Source: Tersicoccus mangrovi (GTDB taxonomy: Bacteria; Actinomycetota; Actinomycetes; Actinomycetales; Micrococcaceae). From it: a DNA stretch of 64,000 nt. A program made the position numbers and the translations under genes. Where the stretch lies: positions 62,001 to 126,000 of the forward strand of contig NZ_JBAJMW010000007.1 of assembly GCF_036881825.1 (NCBI RefSeq), read 5' to 3'. Under the pieces are notes generated by a model. That model searched no databases. It had not been told where the DNA came from and saw only the letters and a program-made list of their open reading frames with translations. Below are positions 8,640-17,708 of the stretch, piece by piece; position 1 is the first letter of the stretch; every line of letters begins with the position of its first letter.

Positions 8640-11314
8640 GCACGTCCCGCCACGGCGTCGCGGACGGCAGCCAGCGCCGCCGGGATCCTCCCGGCGTCGG
8701 AGCCACCGCCCTGGGCGATGTCGTCCTTGCCGCCACCGCCGCCGCCGAGCACACCGGCGGCGGTCCGCACCAGCGCGCCGGCCTTGACGCCGGCCGTGCG
8801 CGCCGCCTCGTTGGTGGCGACGAGCACCTGCGGCCGGTCCTTCGCGACGCCGGTGAGGGCGACCACGGCGGGAACGGAGCCGAGCCGGGTGCGCAGGTCC
8901 AGGGCGAGGGTGCGCAGGTCGTCGGCGCCGGAGACCTGGCCGGCGTCGTGCGCGATGAGACGCACGCCGTCGACGTCCTGCGCCGTGTCGACGAGCGCCG
9001 CAGCGGAGGCGGCCAGGGACGCGGCGCGGAGCCGGTCCAGTTCCTTCTCCACGGCCTTGAGCTTGGTCAGCGTCGCGGCGAGCCGCTCGGGCAGCTGCGG
9101 CGAGGGCACCTTGAGCATCTCGGAGAGCTCGGTGACCAGCGCCCGCTCGGCGGCCATGTGCCGGAAGGCCTCCATGCCGACGAACGCCTCGACGCGGCGG
9201 TTGCCGGAGCCGACGGACTGCTCGCCCAGCAGAGTCAGGGAGCCGATCCGGGACGTCGCGTCGACGTGGGTGCCACCGCACAGCTCGCGGGACCACGCGC
9301 CGTCGATCTCCACGACCCGCACCGTGTCGCCGTAGTTCTCCCCGAAGAGGGCGGTCGCGCCGAGCGCCTTCGCCTCGGCCAGCGGCATCACCCGGGTGAT
9401 CACCTCGTGGTTGCCGCGGATGGCGAGGTTGCTGACCTCCTCGACCTCGCTGCGGGCGGCGGCGGACATCTGCTCGCCCCACGCGAAGTCGAACCGGAGG
9501 TAGCCGGCCTTGTTGAAGGAGCCGCGCTGCAGCGCCTCCGGCCCGAGCACCTGGTGCAGAGCCGCGTGCACGAGGTGCGTGCCGGTGTGGGCCTGCTCGC
9601 CGGCGTGACGGCGCTCCGCGTCCACGGCCGCCGTGGCCACGGCTCCGGGGTACACCTCGCCCTCGCGGACGATCGCCTTGTGCACGCTCAGCCCCTTGAT
9701 GGGCGCCTGCACGTCGGTGACCTCGAGGATGTACCCGTCGCCGGTGATCAGGCCGGTGTCGGCCGCCTGGCCGCCGGCCTCGGCGTAGAACGGGGTCTCC
9801 TCGAGCACGATCTCGATCGCGTCCCCGGCGCGGGCACTGCCGCTGAGGACGCCGTCGCTGATCAGGCTGCGCACGCGGGAGCCGGTGGTCAGCTCGTCGT
9901 AGCCGGTGAACGTCGTGGTGCCCTCGGCCATCAGGTCGCGGTAGACGCTCAGGTCCACGCCGCCGGACTTCTTGCCCTTGGCGTCGGCCCGGGCGCGGTC
10001 GCGCTGCTCGGCCATGAGGGTGCGGAAGCCGGTCTCGTCGACGCTCAGCCCGGCCTCGGCGGCCATCTCCAGGGTCAGGTCGATCGGGAAGCCGTAGGTG
10101 TCGTGCAGGGTGAAGGCGTCCTGGCCCGAGAGCGGGGTGCCGGCGGCACGGGAGGCGGAGACCGCCTCGTCCAGCCGGGCGGTACCCGACGCGATGGTGC
10201 GCAGGAACGCCTTCTCCTCGGCGTAGGCGATGCGGCTGATCCGGGCGAAGTCGGCCTCGACCTCCGGGTAGGTGCCCTTCATGGCGTCGCGGGACGCGGG
10301 CAGCAGGTCGGGCAGGCACGGCCGCTCGACGCCCAGCAGGCGCATGGCGCGCACCGCGCGGCGGATCAGGCGGCGCAGGATGTAGCCGCGACCCTCGTTG
10401 GACGGGGAGACGCCGTCGGCGATCAGCATCAGGGCGGACCGGACGTGGTCGGCGACCACGCGCATCCGCACGTCGTCGTCGTAGGCCGGGTCGCTCTTGT
10501 CCTCCGTGGAGGTGTACTCCTTGCCGGACAGGCGCGCGGCGGCGTCGAGCACGGGCCGCACCTGGTCCGTCTCGTACATGTTCTCGACACCCTGCAGGAT
10601 CATCGCGAGCCGCTCGACGCCCAGGCCCGTGTCGATGTTCTTCTTCGGCAGCTCACCGAGGATCGGGAAGTCGTAGCCGCTGCCCTCGCCGCGCTGGTAC
10701 TGCATGAACACGAGGTTCCAGATCTCGATGTACCGGGTGTCGTTGGCCTCCGGGCCACCGCCGACGCCGTACCGCTCACCGCGGTCGTAGAAGATCTCCG
10801 AGTCCGGGCCGGCAGGGCCGGGCTGGCCGGTGTGCCAGTAGTTGTCCTCCATGCCGAGGCGCTGGATCCGCTCGGCGGGGATGCCGATCTTCTCCTGCCA
10901 GATCCCGGCGGCCTCGTCGTCGTCGAGGTAGACGGTGACCCACAGCCGCTCCGGGTCCAGGCCGAACCCGCCGTCGGCGACCGGCGTGGTCAGCAGCTCC
11001 CACGCGAACGTGATGGCGCCTTCCTTGAAGTAGTCGCCGAAGGAGAAGTTGCCGGCCATCTGGAAGAAGGTGCCGTGGCGGGCGGTCTTGCCGACCTCGT
11101 CGATGTCGAGGGTGCGGATGCACTTCTGCACGCTCGTGGCCCGCGAGTACGGCGGGGTCTGCCGGCCGGTCAGGTACGGGATGAAGGGCACCATGCCGGC
11201 GATGTTGAACATCACGGTCGGGTCCGCGGAGACCAGCGACGCGGAGGGCACGACCTCGTGCCCGCGTGCGGCGAAGAAGGACTTCCAGCGGTCGGTGATC
11301 TCGTGAGTCTTCAT
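8636..11314 (-). CDS. alaS: alanyl-tRNA synthetase
   Basis: An 892-residue AlaRS with all domains. The class II core (about 1-240) carries FFAARGHEVVPSASLV and FNIAGMVPF (motif 1 region), the SVQKCIRTLDIDEVG block and RGEGSGYDFPILGELPKKNIDTGLGVERLAMI (motif 3). The editing domain has the zinc-type HTGTHLVHAAL and ELCGGTHVDAT. A C-terminal coiled coil is followed by the C-Ala DHH-like domain, ending near GGGGGGKDDIAQGG. Start is ATG 11314. It is followed immediately by ruvX and preceded by a DUF948 gene 48 bp upstream. Confidence 0.97.
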   Translation of the reverse strand: MKTHEITDRWKSFFAARGHEVVPSASLVSADPTVMFNIAGMVPFIPYLTGRQTPPYSRATSVQKCIRTLDIDEVGKTARHGTFFQMAGNFSFGDYFKEGAITFAWELLTTPVADGGFGLDPERLWVTVYLDDDEAAGIWQEKIGIPAERIQRLGMEDNYWHTGQPGPAGPDSEIFYDRGERYGVGGGPEANDTRYIEIWNLVFMQYQRGEGSGYDFPILGELPKKNIDTGLGVERLAMILQGVENMYETDQVRPVLDAAARLSGKEYTSTEDKSDPAYDDDVRMRVVADHVRSALMLIADGVSPSNEGRGYILRRLIRRAVRAMRLLGVERPCLPDLLPASRDAMKGTYPEVEADFARISRIAYAEEKAFLRTIASGTARLDEAVSASRAAGTPLSGQDAFTLHDTYGFPIDLTLEMAAEAGLSVDETGFRTLMAEQRDRARADAKGKKSGGVDLSVYRDLMAEGTTTFTGYDELTTGSRVRSLISDGVLSGSARAGDAIEIVLEETPFYAEAGGQAADTGLITGDGYILEVTDVQAPIKGLSVHKAIVREGEVYPGAVATAAVDAERRHAGEQAHTGTHLVHAALHQVLGPEALQRGSFNKAGYLRFDFAWGEQMSAAARSEVEEVSNLAIRGNHEVITRVMPLAEAKALGATALFGENYGDTVRVVEIDGAWSRELCGGTHVDATSRIGSLTLLGEQSVGSGNRRVEAFVGMEAFRHMAAERALVTELSEMLKVPSPQLPERLAATLTKLKAVEKELDRLRAASLAASAAALVDTAQDVDGVRLIAHDAGQVSGADDLRTLALDLRTRLGSVPAVVALTGVAKDRPQVLVATNEAARTAGVKAGALVRTAAGVLGGGGGGKDDIAQGGGSDAGRIPAALAAVRDAVAGRA

Positions 11315-11362
11315 GGTCGGAGGGCGGTCCTTCGCGTGGTCGGGTGGGGAAAGAGTGTCAGG

Positions 11363-11746
11363 TCAGGCGGTGGGCGACTGCGGCGGCATGCCGCCACCGG
11401 TCGCCCGGGAGCCGTGGCCGTTGCGGCGACGCTGTCCCAGGGCGGCGAGCCGGCCGAGCGGGGTGCCGATCAGGGCCGCGACGCTGCCCGAGAGGGCGGA
11501 GAGGCTGGCGGCGGTCGCGGCGAGGTGGCGGGAGATGTCGTCGACGCGGCGCAGCTGCTCGTGGGTGGTCACGACGGTGCCGGTGACCTCCTGCAGCAGC
11601 GGCGTCGTCTCGTTGCTGACCCCGCGGATGGCACGCCTGGCCTCGTCGAACACGGCACCGAGCTTGAGGATCGGCACGGCGAGGAGAATGACGAGGACAG
11701 CGAAGACGCCGGCGGCGATCAGCCCGGCGATGTCTCCACCAGTCAT
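11363..11746 (-). CDS. DUF948 family membrane-anchored protein
   Basis: A 127-residue protein with an N-terminal membrane helix (MTGGDIAGLIAAGVFAVLVILLAVPILK) and a helical/coiled-coil stretch (about 30-95), then a basic Gly-rich tail. This matches the DUF948 family, commonly found between rpsD and alaS in actinobacteria; function is unknown, with a cell-envelope role suspected. ATG 11746 is chosen with GAGGAGACCCC just upstream; in-frame GTG/ATG codons further upstream give a Pro/Thr-rich leader. A rho-independent hairpin separates it from rpsD. Confidence 0.85.
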   Translation of the reverse strand: MTGGDIAGLIAAGVFAVLVILLAVPILKLGAVFDEARRAIRGVSNETTPLLQEVTGTVVTTHEQLRRVDDISRHLAATAASLSALSGSVAALIGTPLGRLAALGQRRRNGHGSRATGGGMPPQSPTA

Positions 11747-11860
11747 CGGGGTCTCCTCGGTCGTCGGGGTCGCGCTCGGGCGGGGTCGCACGGGCACAGC
11801 GGCAGAGTTCGGCGTCCAGTCGCCGGCCCCGGTCCACTGTAGAACGTGTGTCTGGGAAGG

Positions 11861-11897
11861 CACGAACAGCCCGCGGCGGGGCCGCGGGCTGTTCGTG
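11861..11897 (-). terminator. intrinsic terminator downstream of rpsD
   Basis: A perfect 17-bp GC-rich stem (11861-11877 with 11881-11897) closes a 3-nt loop, 22 bp past the rpsD stop. The trailing U-run is poor, as is usual for such genomes. Confidence 0.8.
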
Positions 11898-11918
11898 GTG
11901 CTTCGGGTCGAAGGCGGG

Positions 11919-12545
11919 TCAGCGAGCGTAGTACTCGACGACCAGCTGCTCCTCGCAGGTCACGGGGACCTCGGAGCGCTTCGGGCGCCGCACGAGGCGG
12001 GCCTGCAGCTTCTCCAGCGAGACGTCCAGGTACCCCGGCAGCGTCGGCAGCACGTCGCGGTGAGCACCGGCGGCGGCGACCTGGAAGGGGGTCATCTTCT
12101 CGCTGCGCTCGTGCACGTGGATGGTCTGACCCTCCTTCACGCGGAACGAGGGGATGTCCACCCGGCGGCCGTCCACCATGATGTGGCGGTGGGTGACCAT
12201 CTGGCGGGCCTGCGCCATGGTGCGGGCGAAGCCGGCACGCAGGACGAGGGCGTCCAGACGCATCTCGAGCAGCTCGATGAGGTTCTCACCGGTCAGACCC
12301 TCGGTGCGACGGGCCTCGACGAAGACGCGCTCGAGCTGCTTCTCGCGGATGCCGTACTGGGCGCGCAGCCGCTGCTTCTCGCGCAGACGGACGGCGTAGT
12401 CGGAATCCTGCTTGCGGCGGGCACGACCGTGCTCACCCGGCGGGTACGGACGACGCTCGAAGTACTTGGCCGCCTTCGGCGTCAGGGCGATCCCGAGGGC
12501 TCGGGACTTGCGCGCCTGGCGGCGCACACGTGCTTGTGCAGTCAC
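11919..12545 (-). CDS. rpsD: 30S ribosomal protein S4
   Basis: Primary 16S rRNA-binding protein of the small subunit body, 208 residues. The S4 RNA-binding domain is clear (LEMRLDALVLRAGFARTMAQARQMVTHRHIMVDGR). The N-terminal region has YPPGEHGRARRK and lacks the zinc Cys quartet, so this is the zinc-independent S4 type. GTG 12545 is the start. The gene is monocistronic: a strong hairpin follows it and 356 bp without a gene precede it. The stand-alone location away from rpsM-rpsK-rpoA is typical of Micrococcales. Confidence 0.97.
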   Translation of the reverse strand: MTAQARVRRQARKSRALGIALTPKAAKYFERRPYPPGEHGRARRKQDSDYAVRLREKQRLRAQYGIREKQLERVFVEARRTEGLTGENLIELLEMRLDALVLRAGFARTMAQARQMVTHRHIMVDGRRVDIPSFRVKEGQTIHVHERSEKMTPFQVAAAGAHRDVLPTLPGYLDVSLEKLQARLVRRPKRSEVPVTCEEQLVVEYYAR

Positions 12546-12901
12546 GTCTACCTTTCATGGTTGCGGTGGCCGATCCGGACCGCAGCATCTGCGGATCGAT
12601 CGACTCATGTCTGTGTGGTCTGGCCTCCGTCGCGATCCGGTCGGTCCGACGTCGTCGACTCGCGTCGTCGATGCCGTGCCGTCCGGCCGTGGAGCGGAGA
12701 GCGTGGAGCAGCCGCTACCCGTGCTACAGCCGCCACGTACCCACGGGTTCGAGCCCGGTTCGACACCGGGTGCGAGCACAGGGGGTGTGGTGGCTTGCCA
12801 GCCAACCGGTCCATCCTACCGCATACGGGCCGCCGACCGCCGCAGCGGCGCCCCTCCGGTGAGGCTCGGACGCGTCTGACAGACGCGTCAGGCGCGCGTC
12901 G
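12546..12901. other. 356-bp gene-free spacer upstream of rpsD
   Basis: No ORF here looks like a protein; the readings are low-complexity Arg/Pro frames. It must hold the rpsD promoter (minus strand). At 12754-12770 there is a 5-bp stem with a 7-nt TTCGACA loop resembling a tRNA T-arm, but no matching acceptor or anticodon arm. Confidence 0.6.
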
Positions 12902-14362
12902 TCAGGAGCGTCCGCGGAGGATCTGCCGCAACCGGTCGAGGCGCGCGCCGATGTCGCGCTCGACGCCGCGGTCGGTGGGCTGGTAGTACTCGCGGCCCAC
13001 GAGGTCGTCCGGGGCGTACTGCTGGGCGGCGACGCCGTGCGGAGCGTCATGGCTGTACCGGTAGCCCTTGCCGTGGCCGAGCTGTTTCGCTCCCGCGTAG
13101 TGCGCGTCGCGCAGATGCGCAGGCACGGACTGGCCCTTGCCGGCGCGGATGTCGGCGATCGCGGCGTCGATGCCCAGGTACGCCGCGTTGGACTTGGGCG
13201 CGGTCGCCAGGTGCACGACGGCCTCGGCGAGTACGATGCGCCCCTCGGGCATGCCGATCAGCTGGACGGCCTGAGCGGCGGCCACGGCCGTCTGCAGCGC
13301 GGTCGGGTCGGCCATGCCGACGTCCTCGGACGCGGAGATGACGAGGCGGCGGGCGATGAAGCGCGGGTCCTCCCCCGCCTCGACCATGCGGGCCAGGTAG
13401 TGCAGGGCAGCGTCGACATCGGAGCCGCGGATCGACTTGATCAGGGCACTGGCCACGTCGTAGTGCCCGTCCCCGGCCCGGTCGTAGCGCACGGAGGCCC
13501 GGTCCAGCGCGCGTTCGGCGTGGCTGAGGGTGACGGGGATCCGGCCGTCCTCCTCGCCGTCCTGCCGGTCCGGCTGGTTCTTCGTGCTCTTGTCCGATGC
13601 CGTGCCCGTCGCCGTGCTTGACGCACGCGCTTCGGCGGCCTCGGCGAAGGCGACGCCGGCGGCGGCCTCCAGGGCGGTGAGCCCGCGCCGGGCGTCGCCG
13701 CCGGCCAGGCGTACGAGGTGGGCCAGGGCGTCGTCCTCGACCGCGACGGTCCCGTCCAGGCCCCGCGGGTCCTCGACGGCGCGGCGCAGCAGCCCGCTGA
13801 TGTCGTCGTCGGTGAGGGACCGCAGCGTCAGCAGCAGCGAGCGGGACAGCAGCGGGGACACGACGGAGAAGGACGGGTTCTCGGTCGTGGCGGCGACGAG
13901 CACCACCCACCGGTTCTCGACGCCGGGCAGCAGCGCGTCCTGCTGCGCCTTGTTGAACCGGTGGATCTCGTCGAGGAAGAGCACGGTGGTGGTGCCGTGC
14001 AGATCCCGGTGGGTCAGGGCGTCGTCCATCACCGTGCGCACGTCCTTGACGCCGGCGGTGATGGCGGAGAGCTCGACGAAGCGGCGACCGCCGGCGCGGG
14101 CGATGACGTGGGCGATCGTCGTCTTGCCGGTTCCCGGCGGGCCCCACAGGATGACCGAGGACGGTCCGGTCGGGCCGGCCTGGCTGCCCGAGAGCACCCG
14201 CAGCGGCGAGCCGTCCTTGAGCAGGTGCTGCTGCCCGACGATCTCCTCGACGCTGCGCGGGCGCATGCGCACGGCCAGGGGCTGCCGTTCGCGGCCGCGT
14301 CGGGGGGCGACGACGTCGTCCTCGTCATCCGGATCGGCGGCGGCGCTGAAGAGATCCTGCAC
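12902..14362 (-). CDS. rarA: replication-associated recombination protein RarA (MgsA), AAA+ ATPase
   Basis: A clamp-loader-like AAA+ ATPase acting at stalled replication forks. Residue blocks: LAVRMRPRSVEEIVGQQHLL, Walker A GPPGTGKTTIAH, Walker B VLFLDEIHRFNKAQQDALLPGVE, sensor 1 ATTENPSFSVVSPLLSRS, and the C-terminal MgsA domain with ASALIKSIRGSDVDAALHYLARM and MPEGRIVLAEA. GTG 14362 (VQDLFSAA) is the usual N-terminus for the family, but its AAGGAC box is only 1 nt away; GTG 14386 is the alternative. A Ser/Thr/Asp insert of about 40 residues (ASSTATGTASDKSTKNQPD) sits between the AAA+ and C-terminal domains. Confidence 0.93.
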   Translation of the reverse strand: MQDLFSAAADPDDEDDVVAPRRGRERQPLAVRMRPRSVEEIVGQQHLLKDGSPLRVLSGSQAGPTGPSSVILWGPPGTGKTTIAHVIARAGGRRFVELSAITAGVKDVRTVMDDALTHRDLHGTTTVLFLDEIHRFNKAQQDALLPGVENRWVVLVAATTENPSFSVVSPLLSRSLLLTLRSLTDDDISGLLRRAVEDPRGLDGTVAVEDDALAHLVRLAGGDARRGLTALEAAAGVAFAEAAEARASSTATGTASDKSTKNQPDRQDGEEDGRIPVTLSHAERALDRASVRYDRAGDGHYDVASALIKSIRGSDVDAALHYLARMVEAGEDPRFIARRLVISASEDVGMADPTALQTAVAAAQAVQLIGMPEGRIVLAEAVVHLATAPKSNAAYLGIDAAIADIRAGKGQSVPAHLRDAHYAGAKQLGHGKGYRYSHDAPHGVAAQQYAPDDLVGREYYQPTDRGVERDIGARLDRLRQILRGRS

Positions 14363-14473
14363 GTCCTTCAGGCTACGTCCCCGCACCGACGGAAGCCGAC
14401 GGCAGCCACGGTCCACCGCCAGCGACGGCGCGCGCGTGCCGTCCGGGCGAGTGCCTCGTGGGAGACTGCCCGG

Positions 14474-14911
14474 ATGCGAGCCGTCCTGCAGCGTGTGAGC
14501 CGGGCCCGGGTGACCGTCGACGGAAACGTCGTCGGTGCGATCGACCGACCGGGGCTGCTCGTGCTGCTCGGCGTCACCCACGAGGACACGGAGGCCACGT
14601 GCGCCGCCGTGGCGGAGAAGTGCTGGCGGCTGCGGATCCTCGACGGCGAGGTCTCGTGCGCGGACGCAGGCGCGCCCCTGCTCGTGGTCAGCCAGTTCAC
14701 CCTCTACGGAGACGTCCGCAAGGGGCGGCGCCCGTCCTGGAGTCGCGCGGCCGGACGGGCGCACAGCGAACCGATGTACGAGCGGTTCGTCGCCGAGTTG
14801 CGCGACCGCGGTGCCCGGGTCGAGACCGGCGTGTTCGGTGCGACGATGGACGTCGAGTCGGTCAACAGCGGCCCCTTCACCGTCCTGGTCGACAGCGCCG
14901 ACCTCGCCTGA
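14474..14911 (+). CDS. dtd: D-aminoacyl-tRNA deacylase
   Basis: Hydrolyses D-amino acids (and Gly on tRNA-Ala) from mischarged tRNAs. The 145-residue protein starts MRAVLQRVSRARVTVDG and contains the catalytic SQFTLYGD motif and the C-terminal NSGPFTVLVDS element that, as the Gly-cisPro pair, enforces chirality. ATG 14474 is unambiguous. It diverges from rarA across a 111-bp spacer. Confidence 0.95.
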   Translation: MRAVLQRVSRARVTVDGNVVGAIDRPGLLVLLGVTHEDTEATCAAVAEKCWRLRILDGEVSCADAGAPLLVVSQFTLYGDVRKGRRPSWSRAAGRAHSEPMYERFVAELRDRGARVETGVFGATMDVESVNSGPFTVLVDSADLA

Positions 14912-15072
14912 CCCGGCGCACGCGCCGCCGGCTCGCCGACCGAGGCACACCGCACGCACTCACGAGGCGTCGATGGAGCGTCTCTTGACGAGCTGGCGGG
15001 ACACGGGTCAGCATCGTGCATCGGGCGACGCGCTGGGGGCGGCGCACCCGGGTCGAGACGTGGGGGTGCTGC

Positions 15073-15684
15073 GTGGCACGACGGATGGTGACCGCCGTGG
15101 CGGCCGCGTTGGCCCTGACCGTCTCCGGCTGCGTCCCCGCCGTCACGGACACGCCACCGGCGCGGGACGCCGCGGCCGTCCAGGTGACGCCGCCCCCGGT
15201 GGCCGCCGACCTCAGCGGGAGCTGGACGACGGGCTACCCGAGGCTCGCGGATCTGACCCGCGCGGCCGACGTCGTCGTCGTGGGAACGGTGCTGCCGGGC
15301 GCGCGCACCTCCGTCGTGGAGGGGCTGCCGTTCCTGGACACGCCGGTCGCGGTCACCCGCTGGGTCGCCGGTCGCGCCGGCGTCACCGGCACGCTGACGA
15401 TCCGCCAGACCGGAGGGGTCGTGGACGGCCGGGCGGTCACCGTCGAGGACGATCCGCTGCTGCGCGCCGGCGAGCGGGCCGTCTTCTTCCTCGACCAGGC
15501 CGTCGACGGCAGGCGCGCGATCCTGAGCGGCCCGACCGGACGACTGATCGTCGACGACGATGAACGGGTGCGCACCCTGCCCGGGACGTCCCTCACCGAG
15601 CCGCTGCCGCCCACGTTGACCGCCGTCGTCGCGGCGATCCGCGCCTCACCGTCCTCCTCCAGAACGACGCCGGCTCGCCGGTAG
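15073..15684 (+). CDS. secreted lipoprotein of unknown function
   Basis: A 203-residue predicted lipoprotein: basic N-terminus (VARRMVTA), hydrophobic core, and lipobox LTVSGC with the lipid-attachment Cys near residue 19. The mature part contains a compact beta-rich region (ADVVVVGTVLPGARTSVVEG... to VDDDERVRTLPG) resembling small extracellular domains found in actinobacterial exported proteins; I do not recognise a named family. GTG 15073 has GGGGGTG 5 nt upstream; ATG 15085 is an alternative. It follows dtd on the same strand and converges on aspS. Confidence 0.7.
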   Translation: MARRMVTAVAAALALTVSGCVPAVTDTPPARDAAAVQVTPPPVAADLSGSWTTGYPRLADLTRAADVVVVGTVLPGARTSVVEGLPFLDTPVAVTRWVAGRAGVTGTLTIRQTGGVVDGRAVTVEDDPLLRAGERAVFFLDQAVDGRRAILSGPTGRLIVDDDERVRTLPGTSLTEPLPPTLTAVVAAIRASPSSSRTTPARR

Positions 15685-15742
15685 GTGCTCCCCTGCCCTC
15701 ACTCAGGGGGCGGGACGGGACACCCATCGACGAGCCGGCGTC
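15666..15742. terminator. nested inverted repeats between convergent lipoprotein gene and aspS
   Basis: GACGCCGGCTCG (15666-15677) is perfectly repeated in inverse at 15731-15742. Inside lies a smaller hairpin, CCCCTG/CAGGGG (15690-15709). The structure covers both gene ends and probably works as a bidirectional terminator. Confidence 0.45.
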
Positions 15743-15752
15743 ACGAGGTGAG

Positions 15753-17624
15753 CTACTTCGCGGCGTCGCCCTCGGCGCTCTGCGACTTCTCCGGAGCGGC
15801 GGACTCGGCCGGCTCGGTCTTGATGCCGGTGCCGCCCTCGGGCTCGTTCTTCACGGCCTGCGACGTCGGCTCGGGCTTCGCGTCGACGCCGGCCTCCTTG
15901 CGCTGCTCCGGGGTGATCGGCGCGGGCGCAGCGGTCAGCGGATCATAGCCGCCGCCGGTCTTCGGGAACGCGATCACCTCGCGGATCGAGTCGTACCCGG
16001 CGAGCAGCGCGACGACGCGGTCCCAACCGAACGCGATGCCGCCGTGCGGCGGGGCGCCGAACTTGAAGCCCTCGAGCAGGAAGCCGAACTTCTCCTGCGC
16101 CTCGGCCTCGCTCAGCCCCATGACGGCGAACACGCGCTCCTGCACGTCCCGGCGGTGGATACGGATCGAGCCGCCGCCGATCTCGTTGCCGTTGCACACG
16201 ATGTCGTACGCGTAGGCCAGCGCCGACCCCGGGTCCGTGTCGAAGGTGTCGAGGAACTCGGGCTTCGGGGAGGTGAAGGCGTGGTGGACGGCGGTCCAGG
16301 CGCCGTGCCCGACGGCGACGTCACCGGAGGCGACGGCGTCCGCGGCCGGCTCGAACAGCGGCGCGTCGACGACCCACACGAACGCCCAGTCGCCATCGGC
16401 GATCAGCCCGGTGCGGTGACCGATCTCCACGCGCGCGGCGCCGAGCAGGGCTCGGGCGGACTTGGCGTCGCCGGCGGCGAAGAAGATGCAGTCCCCCGCA
16501 GAGGCGCCGACGGCGTCGGCCAGGCCGGCCCGCTCGGTGTCGGTGAGGTTCTTGGCGACCGGGCCGGTGAGCTCGCCGCCCTCCTGCACGAGCACGTAGG
16601 CCAGGCCCTTCGCGCCGCGCTGCTTGGCCCACTCCTGCCAGGCGTCCAGCGTGCGCCGCGGCTGGGAGGCGCCGCCGGGCATCACGACGGCACCGACGTA
16701 CGGGGCCTGGAACACGCGGAAGGTCGTGTCCTTGAAGAAGGTGGTCAGCTCGGTCAGCTCGAGGCCGAAGCGCAGGTCCGGCTTGTCCGTGCCGTACTTC
16801 GCCATCGCGTCGGCGTAGGTCATCCGCGCGATCGGTCGCGGGATCTCCACGTCGATCAGCTTCCACAGCGCCGCGACGATCCGCTCGCCGAGATCGATGA
16901 TGTCGTCCTGCTCGACGAAGGACGCCTCGATGTCCAACTGGGTGAACTCGGGCTGCCGGTCGGCGCGGAAGTCCTCGTCCCGGTAGCAGCGGGCGAGCTG
17001 GTAGTACTTCTCGATCCCGCCGACCTGCAGCAACTGCTTGAACAGCTGCGGGGACTGCGGCAGGGCGTACCAGCTGCCGGGCGCCAGGCGGGCCGGGACC
17101 AGGAAGTCGCGGGCGCCCTCGGGGGTGGACCGGGTCAGGGTCGGGGTCTCGACCTCGGTGAACCCGTCGTCGTGCAGCAGGTCCCGCGCCACCTTGTTGG
17201 CGGTCGAGCGCAGCCGCATCGCCGCGGACGGGCCGGGCCGGCGCAGGTCGAGGTAGCGGTGACGCAGCCGCGCCTCCTCGCCGACCTCCACGTGCTCGTC
17301 CACCTGGAACGGCAGCGGTGCGGAGGTGTTGAGCACGACGACGTCGTCGGCCATCAGCTCGACCTCGCCGCTCGGCAGTGTCGGGTTCTCGTTGCCCTCG
17401 GGCCGCCGTTCGATCACGCCGGTGACCTGCAGGACGAACTCGTTGCGCAACCCGTGGAAGACGCTCTCGTCGCGCACAACGACCTGGACGATCCCGCTCG
17501 CGTCCCGCAGATCCAGGAACGCGACGCCACCGTGGTCGCGCCGGCGGGCCACCCACCCGGCGACGGTGACGGTCTGTCCGATCTGCTCGGCCGACAGGGA
17601 GCCGGCCTCATGGGTGCGCAGCAC
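15753..17624 (-). CDS. aspS: aspartyl-tRNA synthetase, probably non-discriminating (Asp/Asn)
   Basis: A 623-residue bacterial-type AspRS with the OB anticodon domain (1-105), class II core with motifs (FTEVETPTLTRSTPEGARDFLVP, QSPQLFKQLLQVGG, CYRDEDFRADRQPEFTQLDIEASF), the GAD insert, and motif 3 GGIAFGWDRVVALLAG. In the OB domain the sequence is RRRDHGG; a His at this position is typical of non-discriminating bacterial AspRS that also charge tRNA-Asn, whereas E. coli has Leu-Gly. GTG 17624 is chosen because GGAAGGAC lies 5-10 nt upstream; a longer frame starts 7 codons earlier. The last 55 residues form a Glu/Pro/Lys low-complexity tail absent from most homologues. Confidence 0.95.
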   Translation of the reverse strand: MLRTHEAGSLSAEQIGQTVTVAGWVARRRDHGGVAFLDLRDASGIVQVVVRDESVFHGLRNEFVLQVTGVIERRPEGNENPTLPSGEVELMADDVVVLNTSAPLPFQVDEHVEVGEEARLRHRYLDLRRPGPSAAMRLRSTANKVARDLLHDDGFTEVETPTLTRSTPEGARDFLVPARLAPGSWYALPQSPQLFKQLLQVGGIEKYYQLARCYRDEDFRADRQPEFTQLDIEASFVEQDDIIDLGERIVAALWKLIDVEIPRPIARMTYADAMAKYGTDKPDLRFGLELTELTTFFKDTTFRVFQAPYVGAVVMPGGASQPRRTLDAWQEWAKQRGAKGLAYVLVQEGGELTGPVAKNLTDTERAGLADAVGASAGDCIFFAAGDAKSARALLGAARVEIGHRTGLIADGDWAFVWVVDAPLFEPAADAVASGDVAVGHGAWTAVHHAFTSPKPEFLDTFDTDPGSALAYAYDIVCNGNEIGGGSIRIHRRDVQERVFAVMGLSEAEAQEKFGFLLEGFKFGAPPHGGIAFGWDRVVALLAGYDSIREVIAFPKTGGGYDPLTAAPAPITPEQRKEAGVDAKPEPTSQAVKNEPEGGTGIKTEPAESAAPEKSQSAEGDAAK

Positions 17625-17655
17625 AGGGGTCCTTCCGAAGAACAAGGGGAAACGT

Positions 17656-17676
17656 CCGGTCGAGTCTACCGACCGG
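17656..17676 (-). terminator. short hairpin in the hisS-aspS spacer region
   Basis: CCGGTCG and CGACCGG form a 7-bp stem with a 7-nt loop in the 84-bp gap between the hisS stop and aspS start. It could be a weak terminator or attenuator; there is no U-run. Confidence 0.3.
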
Positions 17677-17708
17677 GCGGTTCGGGATGGTGGGGTGGAA
17701 CGGGTGGG

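Noticed and set aside
8948..11842. 964-codon plus-strand frame opposite alaS
   Set aside because: Low-complexity reading of the complementary strand; alaS is certain on the minus strand.
12754..12770. T-arm-like hairpin (CCCGG, TTCGACA loop, CCGGG) upstream of rpsD, suggesting a tRNA
   Set aside because: No complementary acceptor strand for TGCGAGC and no proper D or anticodon arm could be found within tRNA distance; not called as a tRNA or attachment site.
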